From Phycisphaerae bacterium (lineage in GTDB: Bacteria; Planctomycetota; Phycisphaerae; UBA1845): DNA of 39,342 nt. Within the stretch, counting starts at the first letter, position 1; each line of letters begins with the position of its first letter. The notes under the pieces are model-generated. The model did no database searches, was not told the DNA's origin, and saw only the letters and a list, made by a program, of their open reading frames with translations. Both the position numbers and the translations under genes were made by a program. The stretch lies in the NCBI GenBank assembly GCA_029260135.1, contig JAJDDV010000039.1, positions 1 through 39,342 of the forward strand, in the 5' to 3' direction. Of this stretch, positions 8,016 through 16,471 are shown in pieces.

Positions 8016-9110
8016 ATGAATCCGGCGACAAGTGCGATCATTGGGCGGTTCGCGATCGAGGGTGAAGTCGTTGCCGTGGAGCCGCTGCACCTCGGGCATA
8101 TCAACGACTCGACGCGCGTGACGGTCCAATCCGGCGGCGACGCGCGGGTCTTTCTCCTGCAGCGGTTGAACCGGCGTGTGTTTGCGCGCCCCGACCATGT
8201 CATGGAGAACATCGGACGAGTCACGACACACCTGGCGCAAAAGATGCGGTCGAACCGCCGTGACGATGACCGGCGCCGCGCACTGACGCTCGTGCCGACG
8301 AAGTCGGGTGACGGGTACACCGTCGATGACGAGGGCGATTGCTGGCGGTTGTATCCGTTCATCGAGGGCGCGGACTTCTACTCGGCCGTGACGACGCCGC
8401 GGCAAGCCTATGCCGGCGGTTTTGCGTTCGGCGAGTTTCAGGGATTACTCGTTGATCTCGACGGTCCGCGACTGCACGAAACGATTCCGGACTTTCATCA
8501 TACGCCGAGGCGGTACGAGGCCCTGGACGACGCCATCTCCCAGGATGCCTTCGATCGTGCCAGACAGGCGCAGGCCCAGATCGACGGCGCAATGGCACAC
8601 CGCGATTGGGCGGGCGTGTTGCTCGACTTGCACGAGGCCGGGGAGATTCCGGAGCGGGTGGTTCACAACGACGCGAAGATCAGCAACGTACTTCTCGATC
8701 GAGCAACGGGTGAAGCCATCTGCGTCGTTGACCTGGATACGGTCATGCCGGGACTGGCGCTCCATGACTTCGGTGACATGGTACGATCCATGACCTGCCG
8801 CGCCGGAGAAGATGAGCGGGATCTTTCGGCGGTGGCGGTGGATCTCGAATTGTTATCGTCGCTGGCGCGTGGGTATCTCGCCGCGGCGTCGGACTTTCTT
8901 ACGGGTGCAGAGCGCGCGCACCTGGTAACGGCTGGGAAGCTCATCACGCTGGAACAGGCCGTGCGGTTTCTGACGGACCATCTGCGGGGGGATGTGTACT
9001 ACAAGACAACGCGCGCGGATCAGAACCTGGATCGGTGTCGGGTGCAATTGAGGCTGCTGGCTTCGATTGTTGAGCGTGAGGGGGAGATGGAGGAAGGGAT
9101 TCCGAGGTAG
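8016..9110 (+). CDS. NahK-like sugar kinase (aminoglycoside phosphotransferase fold)
   Basis: A 364-residue kinase of the APH/choline-kinase superfamily that closely resembles N-acetylhexosamine 1-kinase (NahK) of bifidobacteria. The catalytic loop VVHNDAKISNVLLD holds the HND aspartate and the metal-binding asparagine. VVDLDTVMPGLALHDFGDMV holds the second metal aspartate and is almost the NahK consensus. AGEDERDL further on is also NahK-like. The expected reaction is ATP-dependent phosphorylation of an amino sugar at the anomeric carbon. ATG 8016 is 2 nt after the nucleotidyltransferase stop; GTG 8010 in the same frame would overlap it. The pair would form a two-step route from free sugar to NDP-sugar, comparable in logic to AmgK-MurU. 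Confidence 0.86.
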   Translation: MNPATSAIIGRFAIEGEVVAVEPLHLGHINDSTRVTVQSGGDARVFLLQRLNRRVFARPDHVMENIGRVTTHLAQKMRSNRRDDDRRRALTLVPTKSGDGYTVDDEGDCWRLYPFIEGADFYSAVTTPRQAYAGGFAFGEFQGLLVDLDGPRLHETIPDFHHTPRRYEALDDAISQDAFDRARQAQAQIDGAMAHRDWAGVLLDLHEAGEIPERVVHNDAKISNVLLDRATGEAICVVDLDTVMPGLALHDFGDMVRSMTCRAGEDERDLSAVAVDLELLSSLARGYLAAASDFLTGAERAHLVTAGKLITLEQAVRFLTDHLRGDVYYKTTRADQNLDRCRVQLRLLASIVEREGEMEEGIPR

Positions 9111-9547
9111 TCGGGATGGGCTTCGGGGAGTTCTTACCACGACGATACATAGACACGAAGAGGCAAGAGGGGGAAAGGGATCCGCCGAGGCGGGCAAGCT
9201 CCGGAGCAAGTAGAGCGACGAAGCGACGAAGGGGCGGGGCGATTGCGAATTGGGGATTGGGGGGGATGGCTCCCAACGCCGTTAACCGTAATGCGACGGA
9301 ATCCCGATCGGCGCCATGAAGAACGGCCCTGTTGACCAACTTGGGCTTGCGCGAAGAGCGACCCGAATAGAGAGTCCAGCGTACTGCATTCAGAAGTGTC
9401 AAGACTTACCGGAGCCGCAGGCGGAAGAAGGGTGCGTCGGGGGCGCACCCTGCGCCGATCATATGCCGTGCGTTTCGCCATCCACAAGGGGTGGCGTTTC
9501 GTTGGCTCGGCGGGCGCGTCGCGCTCACAGAATCATCGAGCATCTCA
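9111..9547. other. Intergenic region between convergent genes
   Basis: A 437-bp gap between the kinase gene (+) and the giant exported-protein gene (-). No gene is recognised. It contains a tandem 8-mer (GCGACGAA twice at 9215-9230) and the hairpin listed separately at 9430-9450. Confidence 0.5.
9430..9450 (-). terminator. Hairpin downstream of the giant exported-protein gene
   Basis: A perfect 7-bp stem GGGTGCG / CGCACCC encloses a 7-nt loop, about 100 bp past the stop of the minus-strand gene. No T tract follows on either strand, so intrinsic termination is uncertain. Confidence 0.4.
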
Positions 9548-12500
9548 CTACGGCTGCGGGCAGGGGAATGCGTCGCACGGGTCCAGGGCTGTGGGGAAGT
9601 ATGGGTAGGGCTCTCCCCGGAATGCGTTGATGGTCGCGACGTAGTCTGAGACGGTGATCTTCTGATCGACGCAGCCGGCGTTGGGTGGAACGCCGACGAC
9701 ATCGGCACGTGATTTTCGCGGCGCGCAGGCCGCGTTCTTGAATTTGTCGACATCAGCGACGGTGTCGAACGGGACGGCGACGACGCCGTTGGGCGGCATC
9801 CACAGGCACGAGAGTGCGTCGAAGGCGTCGACGAGATCACCCCATCTTCCGGTGGCGATCGGCAGTGGGGGTGAGAAACTGGCTTCGTCGGCGGTGTTGC
9901 AGGCGCAGCGTACGGCCTGCACCTCGTAGAGACCTTGTGGGACGATGGCTTCGCCGAAGACGTCGATCTGTCCGAGGGCTCCCCAATCGCGGCAGTCCAT
10001 GGTGCAGGAGAGTTGTGCGGCGGTGAAGGCGGGGATGGGTGTGGGGCCTGTGCCGCCGCTGTTCTCGGTGACGGTCCTCGGATTTGCGATCCACATCGTG
10101 TTGAAGTTCCAGAGATTGTAGGGCGTGGGCAGGCTGACGAAGTTGACGCGGAGTGCGGAGAGTTCGCCGGGGTGCGTGGGGATGAAGGAGAGGTACCGGT
10201 TCTTGGGGACGACGGCGGGTTGCTCGGCGAGGGGTGCGTCGGTCTGGCAGAGCGATCGCAGGTTCCCGCAGCCGCTGGCATGAATCGTCGCGGTCGGGTC
10301 AGCCTCGAGGTTGTTATAGTAGACGTTGCAGTCGTCGAGGGTGATGGTGGAGTAGGGTTTGAGAACGAGCGTGTCGACGTAGAGGGCTTCCTGGCAGCCG
10401 CCGGAGAGGTTCCCGACGGTATTGGCGAAGGTGTTTTCGAAGATGACGGTGGCGGGTTGTCCGTCTATTCCGATCTGGAGAGTCCCCATGGAGAAATTTG
10501 TGTGCGGCGCGGTGTCGTAGAGGGTGTCGCGGTCGGTGAGGAATCCCTCGTCCGTCTGGCCTATATCCATGCCGGCGACCTCGAACGTCTGGACCACAAT
10601 ACCGTCCATTTCGAGGTTCCCTTGTGACCAGTCGAAGAGGCTGGGGAAGGTGGCCTGGTTGTCGAAGTCGCCTGAGAGGACCATGCCGACTGTCGAGTTG
10701 CAGACGATATCGACGTAGCCGATGATGCTGAAATCGGATCTGACCAAGGCGATAGAGTCGTTGGTGATGCGCAGGGTTGGCGGTGTTCTTCCGCCGAGTG
10801 TGGCGTTCCGGGTGTGGTTCGAGGCGAAGGGAGCGGGTGACGGCGGGCCCGCGAGCGCGAGAGTTCCTCTGACGTCGAGCGACATTTCATCGGAGAGGTT
10901 GACGCGTCCTGGCGCCTGGCCTGCCTCTCCACCGAAGATCACCATGTTGGGCGCGATGAGTGAGGCGGTGATGCTCGGTGCGGCGGGCGCGGGGGCGCGT
11001 TCGTACAGGCCTGGCGGACCGACGGTGAAGTAGGGATAGACCGAACCGGCGGGGTCCCACGGGTGGGGCTCGCCCCCCCCGACCATGTCGATGAGGCGGT
11101 CGTTGTCGACGTAGGTTGTTCCAAAGAGCTCGAAGACGCCTGGTTTAGAGAAGAGCAGATTGCCGACGCCGCCGGTTTGCGTGACGCGCAGCGTGGCTCC
11201 GTTGTTGACGAGGATCGACGGGATGGTGGCTGTGACGTTGAGGAACATGTTGGCGGGCGGATCGAGCTCGACGTGAATGCCGGGCACGTGTGCGACGTCG
11301 TCGGGATAGTCGGGCAGCGAAGGCCAGTTGATCGCGCAGCTCCACCAGGCATCAACCATCACGGGGCAGACGGCGTTGGCGGTGATGCACTCGTCCGGGA
11401 CGCCGTTGATCGGATTCACGTCGAGGCTGAGTCCGCAGCCGGGGACGTTGCAGGCTCCGCCCAGTGCGGAGCAGTCGAGATCGCAGGGGTCGGGGAGGCC
11501 GTTGAAGTTGCAGTCGGCGGAGCCGCTGAATTCGAGGGCGCCCTTGTCGACGATGGGGCACTTGACGGTGCATAGGCAGATCCCACCGGGAGGGCAGTCG
11601 GCGTCGACGACGCAGGCTTGGCCGGGGTCGATGTCGCAGGAGCATGCCTCCGCCCCGCCCAGGCAGTCGCAGATGCCGCCCAGGCAGTCGCCTTGGGTGG
11701 CGCAGGGTTGCCCGTTGTTCACTCCGCCGATGCAGACGTCGACACCGATCACGCCCGTGTCTGGCGTGGCGACATCGTCCTGCACCCGTGGTGATCCGCC
11801 GCGATCGAGGGGGAGGATCTCGAAGCCGGGGCTTCCCTGGTCGAGGTCGGTGATGTCCCAGGGCAGGGCCGCTGTGTTTCCGGCATCGATGGCGGGAGAT
11901 CCGGCGCGTACACGCAGATCGCCGGCGTGGGGGGCGACGAGCAAGGGATCGGCGCCGGTGTTTCCGGGTCCGGCGTAGGCGGAGAGTCCTTCGATGATGG
12001 TGTAGGTGACGTCGATGCTGCCTTCCGTGTCGTCGAAGACCTGAGCGGTCTCGAGGAAGCCACCGCTGTGGACGTTTGCCCAGAGGAGGGAGTTCTGAAG
12101 GATGAGGTCTCCGCCGCTCCAGATGCCGCCGCCCTGGCCGCCTGCGCGATTGTCCGCGACGGAGCAGTTGGTCAGTATCGTGCTCATCATTGGGTCGGTC
12201 GAAGAGCTCGTGTGAACCGCGCCGCCCGAGCCGCCGGTGATCGCGCCGGTGACGGGGTCAAAGATGAGTGCGCGGTTCCCGGAGAAGGTGCTGCCGGTGA
12301 TAACGGTCTGTGGGTTGGGACCGCTGGCGTAGTTGTTCATGGTTAGGATGGCCCCTCCGGACGTCGCGATGTTGTCGGCGAAGGTGCAGCTCACGATTCG
12401 GATCATCGGGGATTCTGCGAAGTCTATGACCTGTTCCGACCAGATCGCGCCGCCGCCGCCGGTTGCGCTATTGTCGTTCAAGGTGCCGTCGCTGAGGGAA

Positions 12501-14521
12501 AAAAAGCTGCTGTTTGCGATAGCGCCGCCGTTTTGGGCGGTGTTTTCATTGAAGTCGGATCGTCTGATGTCGAGTTCGCCGAAGTTTCTGATTCCGCCGC
12601 CGGCGGATGTTGCGCGGTTGTTGTCGAACGAACAGCCGACCAAGGTTCCGTAGGTTCCAATGCCGGCGTGCATTCCGCCGGCGGTATCGGCCGAGTTTCT
12701 GGTGAAGATGACTCGTGTCAGCTCCGTCCAGGTGTCGTGGGTTGCCAGTCCTCCGCCTTCGAAACTCGAGCCGTTTTGGATGAGCTGGCAGTCGGTCATG
12801 TAGAGGTTGGCGTTGCTGATGAAGATGCCGCCGCCGTTGGGGCAGTCGGGCGGGCAGTTCGAGTCGTAGACGGCGTTGTATCGGATGACGCTGTCCTGCA
12901 ATGTGACGTTGCCGGGCCAGCTGTCGATGAAGATGCCACCGCCCATCAGACGGGCGGCGTTGCTTTCGACGGTACACTGTGAGAGTGTCACGTCGCCGCC
13001 ACCGGCGATCAGGATGCCGCCGCCTTTTTGATTCGGATCAGAGATGTCGTCAGCGTTTCCGGCTCGCACCGTTACGCCGTCGAGCGTGAAGGTTCCGGGG
13101 CCGGTCATGGTGACGACGTGGTAGCTGTTATCCATGGTGCTACCCGCGAGGCACAAGTCCGGGTCGCAGAGACTCAGTGCGGCGTCGGCGCAGGCCTGAT
13201 CCCACTCGACGGCGCAGCAATACCCGTGTCCGGGATTGATGAGCGGATCACAGACGATGCCCTCACAGCCGTACCAGGGGTCGTTGCAGCCCGGAAAGGG
13301 ATGCGCATCGCAGCAATCGCTCGGGACGAGGTCATCGTCGTAGAAAAGGTCGCCGCTGAGGATGGTGGCATAGGTTTGAGGGTCACGATCAGAGAGTTCA
13401 TCGCGTTGAGAGGGCAGGGGTGCGGTTGCGGCACTTGGGAATCCTCCGTAGAGGGGTGCGCGGTCGGTGATGAGGAAGGTCGCAGAGCGATCGCCGATCA
13501 CCTGCCCAGCGCCCCTGTCCGGGTGGTAGGTTCCGGCGGCGACCCAGATTTCGTCGCCGATGTCGGCCAGGGCGAGTGCATCTTGGAGGCTGACGAAGGC
13601 GTCGTTCCAGTTGGTTCCGTTGTTGGCACCGAACGCGTAGGCATCGACCTTTATCGGGAGGTTGCAGGTTGCGTTGGCGATGATTGCGCAAGTCTCGTCC
13701 CAATGCATAGCGCAGCAGAAGGCATCGGCGGCGCAAACGACCGCGCAGCAGAGCGGATCGATGCATCCGGGAACGCCCGGGCACTCGGTCGTAGGGAGGC
13801 CCGGGGGGCATTCAAGAGAAACGGGAAGGTTGGTGTCGCATTCCAAGCCGTCGTTGTCGCCGCCGATACAGTAGCTGACTTGCGGAGCGCCGCATTCGCC
13901 GGGGACCGACGTGCAGCCGGAGATGGTGATTTGTGCGGGGGTCAGCGTAACAGGCGCGATCCGCACGCCGAACTCGTCGTTGAGGAAGGAGCCCGGATCG
14001 GGAAGCAGTCCGATGGTGAACGTGCCTGCGGCATCGGGAAAGACCTGAAGGATCAGTGTGCCTAGGTACTTGGGCATTCCGGGGTCAGTGACGAATCCTG
14101 CCATGGCTACTGCCCCGTACATGTAGTCCGGCTGAGTTGTGCTGACGGCATGGATTTCCGGGATACCGGAGAAGACGTAGTTCGGATGGGCGGGGTCGAT
14201 GAATGCGCCGGCGGAGGCATCGGGTGTGTCCACGGGGGTGAGGCTTCCGGCGGTTCCGCTGTAATATCCGGACGAGTCGATTTGCGCCTGGATTGCGCCG
14301 AGGTGGGAAGTTGCCCACCCGGATACTCGGATTTCAAGCGTCACGTTCTGACCGGCGAAGGCAGAGTCGAGGATGATCTCGTTGCCGATGATGGTGTAAC
14401 CGCCCACGGCACTGACGGGTACGAGTTCGATTTCTGCAGCGGCGGCGGGGCGGAGGAGGCCGCTCGCTGCGATGACCAACATCGGCAGGAATGCAACCAC
14501 AAGAATAGGGCGGGAGTTCAT
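9548..14521 (-). CDS. Giant exported beta-helix protein with Cys-rich modules and C-terminal module
   Basis: A 1657-residue exported protein. A signal peptide covers residues 1-29 (LVVAFLPMLVIAASGLLRPAAA). Residues about 30-200 look like a cohesin/choice-of-anchor beta-sandwich. Two cysteine modules with the core CC-A-x-x-W-D-x-x-C-A follow, around 255-290 and 430-460. A right-handed parallel beta-helix of polymorphic-outer-membrane-protein type spans about 470-850, shown by repeated GGGI/GGAI and N.A...GGG units. A choice-of-anchor Q-like stretch (RVRAGSPAIDAGN) comes next. An EF-hand-like NGLPDPCDLDCS segment precedes a second beta-rich region, and residues 1454-1657 carry the C-terminal module shared with the M43 protease. 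AGGAG precedes the ATG by about 9 nt. It is probably a surface or extracellular adhesin-like protein; function unknown. Confidence 0.9.
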   Translation of the reverse strand: MNSRPILVVAFLPMLVIAASGLLRPAAAAEIELVPVSAVGGYTIIGNEIILDSAFAGQNVTLEIRVSGWATSHLGAIQAQIDSSGYYSGTAGSLTPVDTPDASAGAFIDPAHPNYVFSGIPEIHAVSTTQPDYMYGAVAMAGFVTDPGMPKYLGTLILQVFPDAAGTFTIGLLPDPGSFLNDEFGVRIAPVTLTPAQITISGCTSVPGECGAPQVSYCIGGDNDGLECDTNLPVSLECPPGLPTTECPGVPGCIDPLCCAVVCAADAFCCAMHWDETCAIIANATCNLPIKVDAYAFGANNGTNWNDAFVSLQDALALADIGDEIWVAAGTYHPDRGAGQVIGDRSATFLITDRAPLYGGFPSAATAPLPSQRDELSDRDPQTYATILSGDLFYDDDLVPSDCCDAHPFPGCNDPWYGCEGIVCDPLINPGHGYCCAVEWDQACADAALSLCDPDLCLAGSTMDNSYHVVTMTGPGTFTLDGVTVRAGNADDISDPNQKGGGILIAGGGDVTLSQCTVESNAARLMGGGIFIDSWPGNVTLQDSVIRYNAVYDSNCPPDCPNGGGIFISNANLYMTDCQLIQNGSSFEGGGLATHDTWTELTRVIFTRNSADTAGGMHAGIGTYGTLVGCSFDNNRATSAGGGIRNFGELDIRRSDFNENTAQNGGAIANSSFFSLSDGTLNDNSATGGGGAIWSEQVIDFAESPMIRIVSCTFADNIATSGGAILTMNNYASGPNPQTVITGSTFSGNRALIFDPVTGAITGGSGGAVHTSSSTDPMMSTILTNCSVADNRAGGQGGGIWSGGDLILQNSLLWANVHSGGFLETAQVFDDTEGSIDVTYTIIEGLSAYAGPGNTGADPLLVAPHAGDLRVRAGSPAIDAGNTAALPWDITDLDQGSPGFEILPLDRGGSPRVQDDVATPDTGVIGVDVCIGGVNNGQPCATQGDCLGGICDCLGGAEACSCDIDPGQACVVDADCPPGGICLCTVKCPIVDKGALEFSGSADCNFNGLPDPCDLDCSALGGACNVPGCGLSLDVNPINGVPDECITANAVCPVMVDAWWSCAINWPSLPDYPDDVAHVPGIHVELDPPANMFLNVTATIPSILVNNGATLRVTQTGGVGNLLFSKPGVFELFGTTYVDNDRLIDMVGGGEPHPWDPAGSVYPYFTVGPPGLYERAPAPAAPSITASLIAPNMVIFGGEAGQAPGRVNLSDEMSLDVRGTLALAGPPSPAPFASNHTRNATLGGRTPPTLRITNDSIALVRSDFSIIGYVDIVCNSTVGMVLSGDFDNQATFPSLFDWSQGNLEMDGIVVQTFEVAGMDIGQTDEGFLTDRDTLYDTAPHTNFSMGTLQIGIDGQPATVIFENTFANTVGNLSGGCQEALYVDTLVLKPYSTITLDDCNVYYNNLEADPTATIHASGCGNLRSLCQTDAPLAEQPAVVPKNRYLSFIPTHPGELSALRVNFVSLPTPYNLWNFNTMWIANPRTVTENSGGTGPTPIPAFTAAQLSCTMDCRDWGALGQIDVFGEAIVPQGLYEVQAVRCACNTADEASFSPPLPIATGRWGDLVDAFDALSCLWMPPNGVVAVPFDTVADVDKFKNAACAPRKSRADVVGVPPNAGCVDQKITVSDYVATINAFRGEPYPYFPTALDPCDAFPCPQP
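9551..10162 (-). other. Shared C-terminal module, copy 2 (in the giant beta-helix protein)
   Basis: The final 204 residues share an ordered set of motifs with residues 422-605 of the M43 protease: LSALRV, VTENSG, RDWGALGQIDVFGEAIVP, GLYEVQAVR, WGDLVDAFD, VAVPFDTVADVDKFKN and ITVSDYVATINAFRGEPYPY. The copy is about 20 residues longer, mainly in an N-terminal loop (PTPYNLWNFNTMW) and a second PC-rich tail. Confidence 0.8.
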
Positions 14522-15332
14522 AGATCGGTCTCCTGGTGCGCGCAGGCCTAACAGCCCTCGCCTTCCTTCAATTCCTCCAGGCCGGATGAGTGACGGCGCG
14601 TAGATTCAATCGTTGCCAGGGCGCGGTCCTTCATCCTCGTTGCGGGCCGTCGATTCGATGGGTGGGCCACCGTCGAGAAGCCTGTCGCCTCGGCCGTCCG
14701 GACGCTGCCCCACCATTATAAAGACGCTCTGAAAAAAGCGCGCCCACAAAATCTGGAAGATTCGCGAGTTTTTCCGGTCTGTCGCCCTGTTTGGTGCCGA
14801 AGTGCTATTGGCATGGGCGCCGGTAATCCAAAGAGCGACGTCTCGATGCCGTAGTCACTGTAAAAACTTGCAGATTGGGATTTGTCGTCGTGGTTTGGCT
14901 CGCGAATTTGGTCGATTTCTCTGAATTCTGGTCCGGCTCGTTTGCCGCCCCATGATGGCGGTGATAGGCTCCGGCATACCGATTCGGAAGTACCCTTGCC
15001 GTTTTGGCTTGTCGGGTTCCGGCGCGTCTCGAGGCGGCTTTGGAGTTTCGGGTTCGGCGGCGGGTTTTTCGAACGCGGACGCGCGAGGCGTGGCTTTGGA
15101 GGCACGGTGCCATCCACCGGACGGAACGGTGTGTTCCGTTCCTCCGAGGGAACTAGGCGGTGGTCCGTTCACGGCTGCGGTGCTACTGCGCCTGCGAATG
15201 CGGCGGGCGCGACGTAGCGCGGTCGTCACGACGCGGAGTTCCGGACGGGATGATCGTTGTGCAAACTCGACCGCGCGGTATCGAGTCGCGTGTTGCGGCG
15301 CCGTCGGCGCCGAAGTGAAAGGTGAACGCAGG
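14522..15332. other. Long divergent intergenic region, no gene recognised
   Basis: About 810 bp separate the giant gene (-) from the small plus-strand gene at 15333. An open frame on the plus strand is in phase with that gene from 14952, but its translation is low-complexity Gly/Arg/Ser and lacks any motif, so it is not taken as coding. Short minus-strand frames are equally featureless. A candidate -10 for the giant gene lies at 14720-14715. Confidence 0.45.
14715..14720 (-). promoter_or_regulatory. Candidate -10 box of the giant exported-protein gene
   Basis: The minus strand reads TCTTTATAATGGTGG, a perfect TATAAT in an otherwise GC-rich context, with a T-rich stretch (TTTTTT) about 15 nt upstream. 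No good TTGACA-like -35 is found at 16-18 bp. The leader to the ATG would be about 185 nt. Confidence 0.3.
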
Positions 15333-15719
15333 ATGACGGAACAAGAAAAGGATCGTCTGCTGGCGCTGTTCGGAGAGGAAGCGCACTGGTGTCAGCAAAG
15401 CGAGGCACGTGACTCGGCCAGCAATCCCGTCGGTTATGACGACACGTCCGCCGTTGCCTGGGATTTAGTGGGCGGGCTGTGCCACCTCTTCGGCTGGCAA
15501 CGCGCAAGTGAACTTTTCGGTGATGTTCATCGACACGTCAGCAACAAGCCCGAGAGCAGCGCTGATGAAGATGAAGATATGACGGCCATGTCGGCGTTGT
15601 TCGATTTCAACGACGCCGAGGACATGACGTACGAGAGAGTCCTTGGCATGCTGCAAGGTCTCCGTGTCGGCGCCGGTGGCGCGGCCGTCGCCGAAGCCAA
15701 TTCCACCATGGAGTCGTAG
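15333..15719 (+). CDS. Small hypothetical protein, DUF6197-like
   Basis: A 128-residue acidic protein of unknown function. The N-terminal half (LFGEEAHWCQQSEARDSASN, then AVAWDLVGGLCHLFGW) recalls the DUF6197 pattern of a Trp/Cys-containing helix, an A.DA.G segment and a helical W-C-L-G segment. The C-terminal half is helical, with FDFNDAEDMTYERVLGMLQG. There is no signal peptide. ATG 15333 was chosen because the same frame upstream is compositionally non-coding; the only ribosome-site candidate is AAAGGTG about 12 nt upstream. The family link is tentative. Confidence 0.68.
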   Translation: MTEQEKDRLLALFGEEAHWCQQSEARDSASNPVGYDDTSAVAWDLVGGLCHLFGWQRASELFGDVHRHVSNKPESSADEDEDMTAMSALFDFNDAEDMTYERVLGMLQGLRVGAGGAAVAEANSTMES

Positions 15720-15729
15720 CGTTGAGGAA

Positions 15730-15746
15730 GCCCCTTCCTTCGGGGC
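15730..15746 (+). terminator. Short GC hairpin after the small hypothetical gene
   Basis: GCCCC / GGGGC arms with a TTCCTTC loop lie 11 bp past the stop. No T tract follows, so it may be a weak terminator or an RNA-stabilising hairpin. Confidence 0.35.
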
Positions 15747-15757
15747 CACCGGCTGAC

Positions 15758-15850
15758 TAGAGCAAGCTCTATCCGATCGTAGCGTTCGGGGGTCCATTTC
15801 GCCCGGAGAATCCTGCCTGTCTTCCGCTACGTTTGGACTGGTTGCGCTAT
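15758..15850 (+). repeat. 93-bp dispersed repeat, copy A
   Basis: This non-coding block is repeated in the same orientation at 39047-39139, with two substitutions (91/93 identical by hand alignment). It begins with the near-palindrome TAGAGCAAGCTCTA. It also contains CGTAGCG at 15778-15784 complementary to CGCTACG at 15825-15831, enclosing CGGG at 15787-15790 complementary to CCCG at 15802-15805. It lies between two convergent genes, so it is not an obvious promoter. Identity ends sharply at GCGCTAT. Confidence 0.9.
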
Positions 15851-15998
15851 AGTGCTTCGTTACACCTCAGATGATGGATGCCATCCGGTGGAGGCTGCCG
15901 AAGCCCGACGAGGTCCGGGCACCGCCATGCCGTCGCCACGATCACACGGCGGCGCTTCGTTTGGCCGCGCCACCCATCATTTCACGAATCAAAGAGCA

Positions 15999-16283
15999 CT
16001 AGGCGTTTGTCGCCAGGAAGCCGGCGTAGCTGGGCTCTGACAGGACCTGGTCCGTCGGGACCATCGTGATAACATCCCAGGGGCAGACCTGCGCGCAGAG
16101 TTTGCAGCCGATGCACACCGGGAGGTCGATCGTGCAAAGGCCCATCGCATATCCGGGATGGGTCGGGTCTGAGATCTTATCGATGCAGTCGACCGGGCAG
16201 ACGGTGACACAGGCCTCGCACCCGGTGCAGAGGTCTTCATCGAGGATGGCGAGCTGTTTGGGCAGTTTTTTCTTCTTGGCCAT
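15999..16283 (-). CDS. 2x[4Fe-4S] ferredoxin
   Basis: A 94-residue bacterial-type ferredoxin carrying two [4Fe-4S] clusters, acting as a soluble one-electron carrier in the cytoplasm. The first binding motif is CTGCEACVTVCP at about 19-30 and the second is CIGCKLCAQVCP at about 57-68. About 26 residues lie between the clusters, longer than in clostridial ferredoxin. The N-terminus is Lys-rich. ATG 16283 starts MAKKKK; an in-phase ATG at 16289 would add two residues. The gene lies 188 bp downstream of the isochorismatase-fold gene on the same strand, so they may be co-transcribed. The redox partner is not identified. Confidence 0.93.
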   Translation of the reverse strand: MAKKKKLPKQLAILDEDLCTGCEACVTVCPVDCIDKISDPTHPGYAMGLCTIDLPVCIGCKLCAQVCPWDVITMVPTDQVLSEPSYAGFLATNA

Positions 16284-16471
16284 GATCATTCTCGGTCGCT
16301 TCGGCGCGCTCCCGTAGAACTCTGGATGCCGGTCCACCGCTTGGATTTGGATCTTATCGATTCTCCGCGACACGGGCAACTGAAGGGACATCGGGCGAGG
16401 GCGGTGGCGGACGCGCCGGCGCGGCGTGACTCCGGATACCGGCGCCGCCGGCCGGAGGATGAACCGGTCGG

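Noticed and set aside
9215..9230. Tandem GCGACGAA repeat, considered as an iteron
   Set aside because: Only two units, in an intergenic gap without replication genes or an AT-rich stretch.
13028..14065. 345-residue open frame antisense to the giant exported protein
   Set aside because: It mirrors a gene with clear signal peptide, repeats and ribosome site. The frame has no recognisable motif of its own.
14952..15332. In-phase upstream extension of the small gene at 15333, giving a 255-residue protein
   Set aside because: The extra 127 residues are low-complexity Gly/Ser/Arg with no motif and no ribosome site, unlike the part from 15333 onward.
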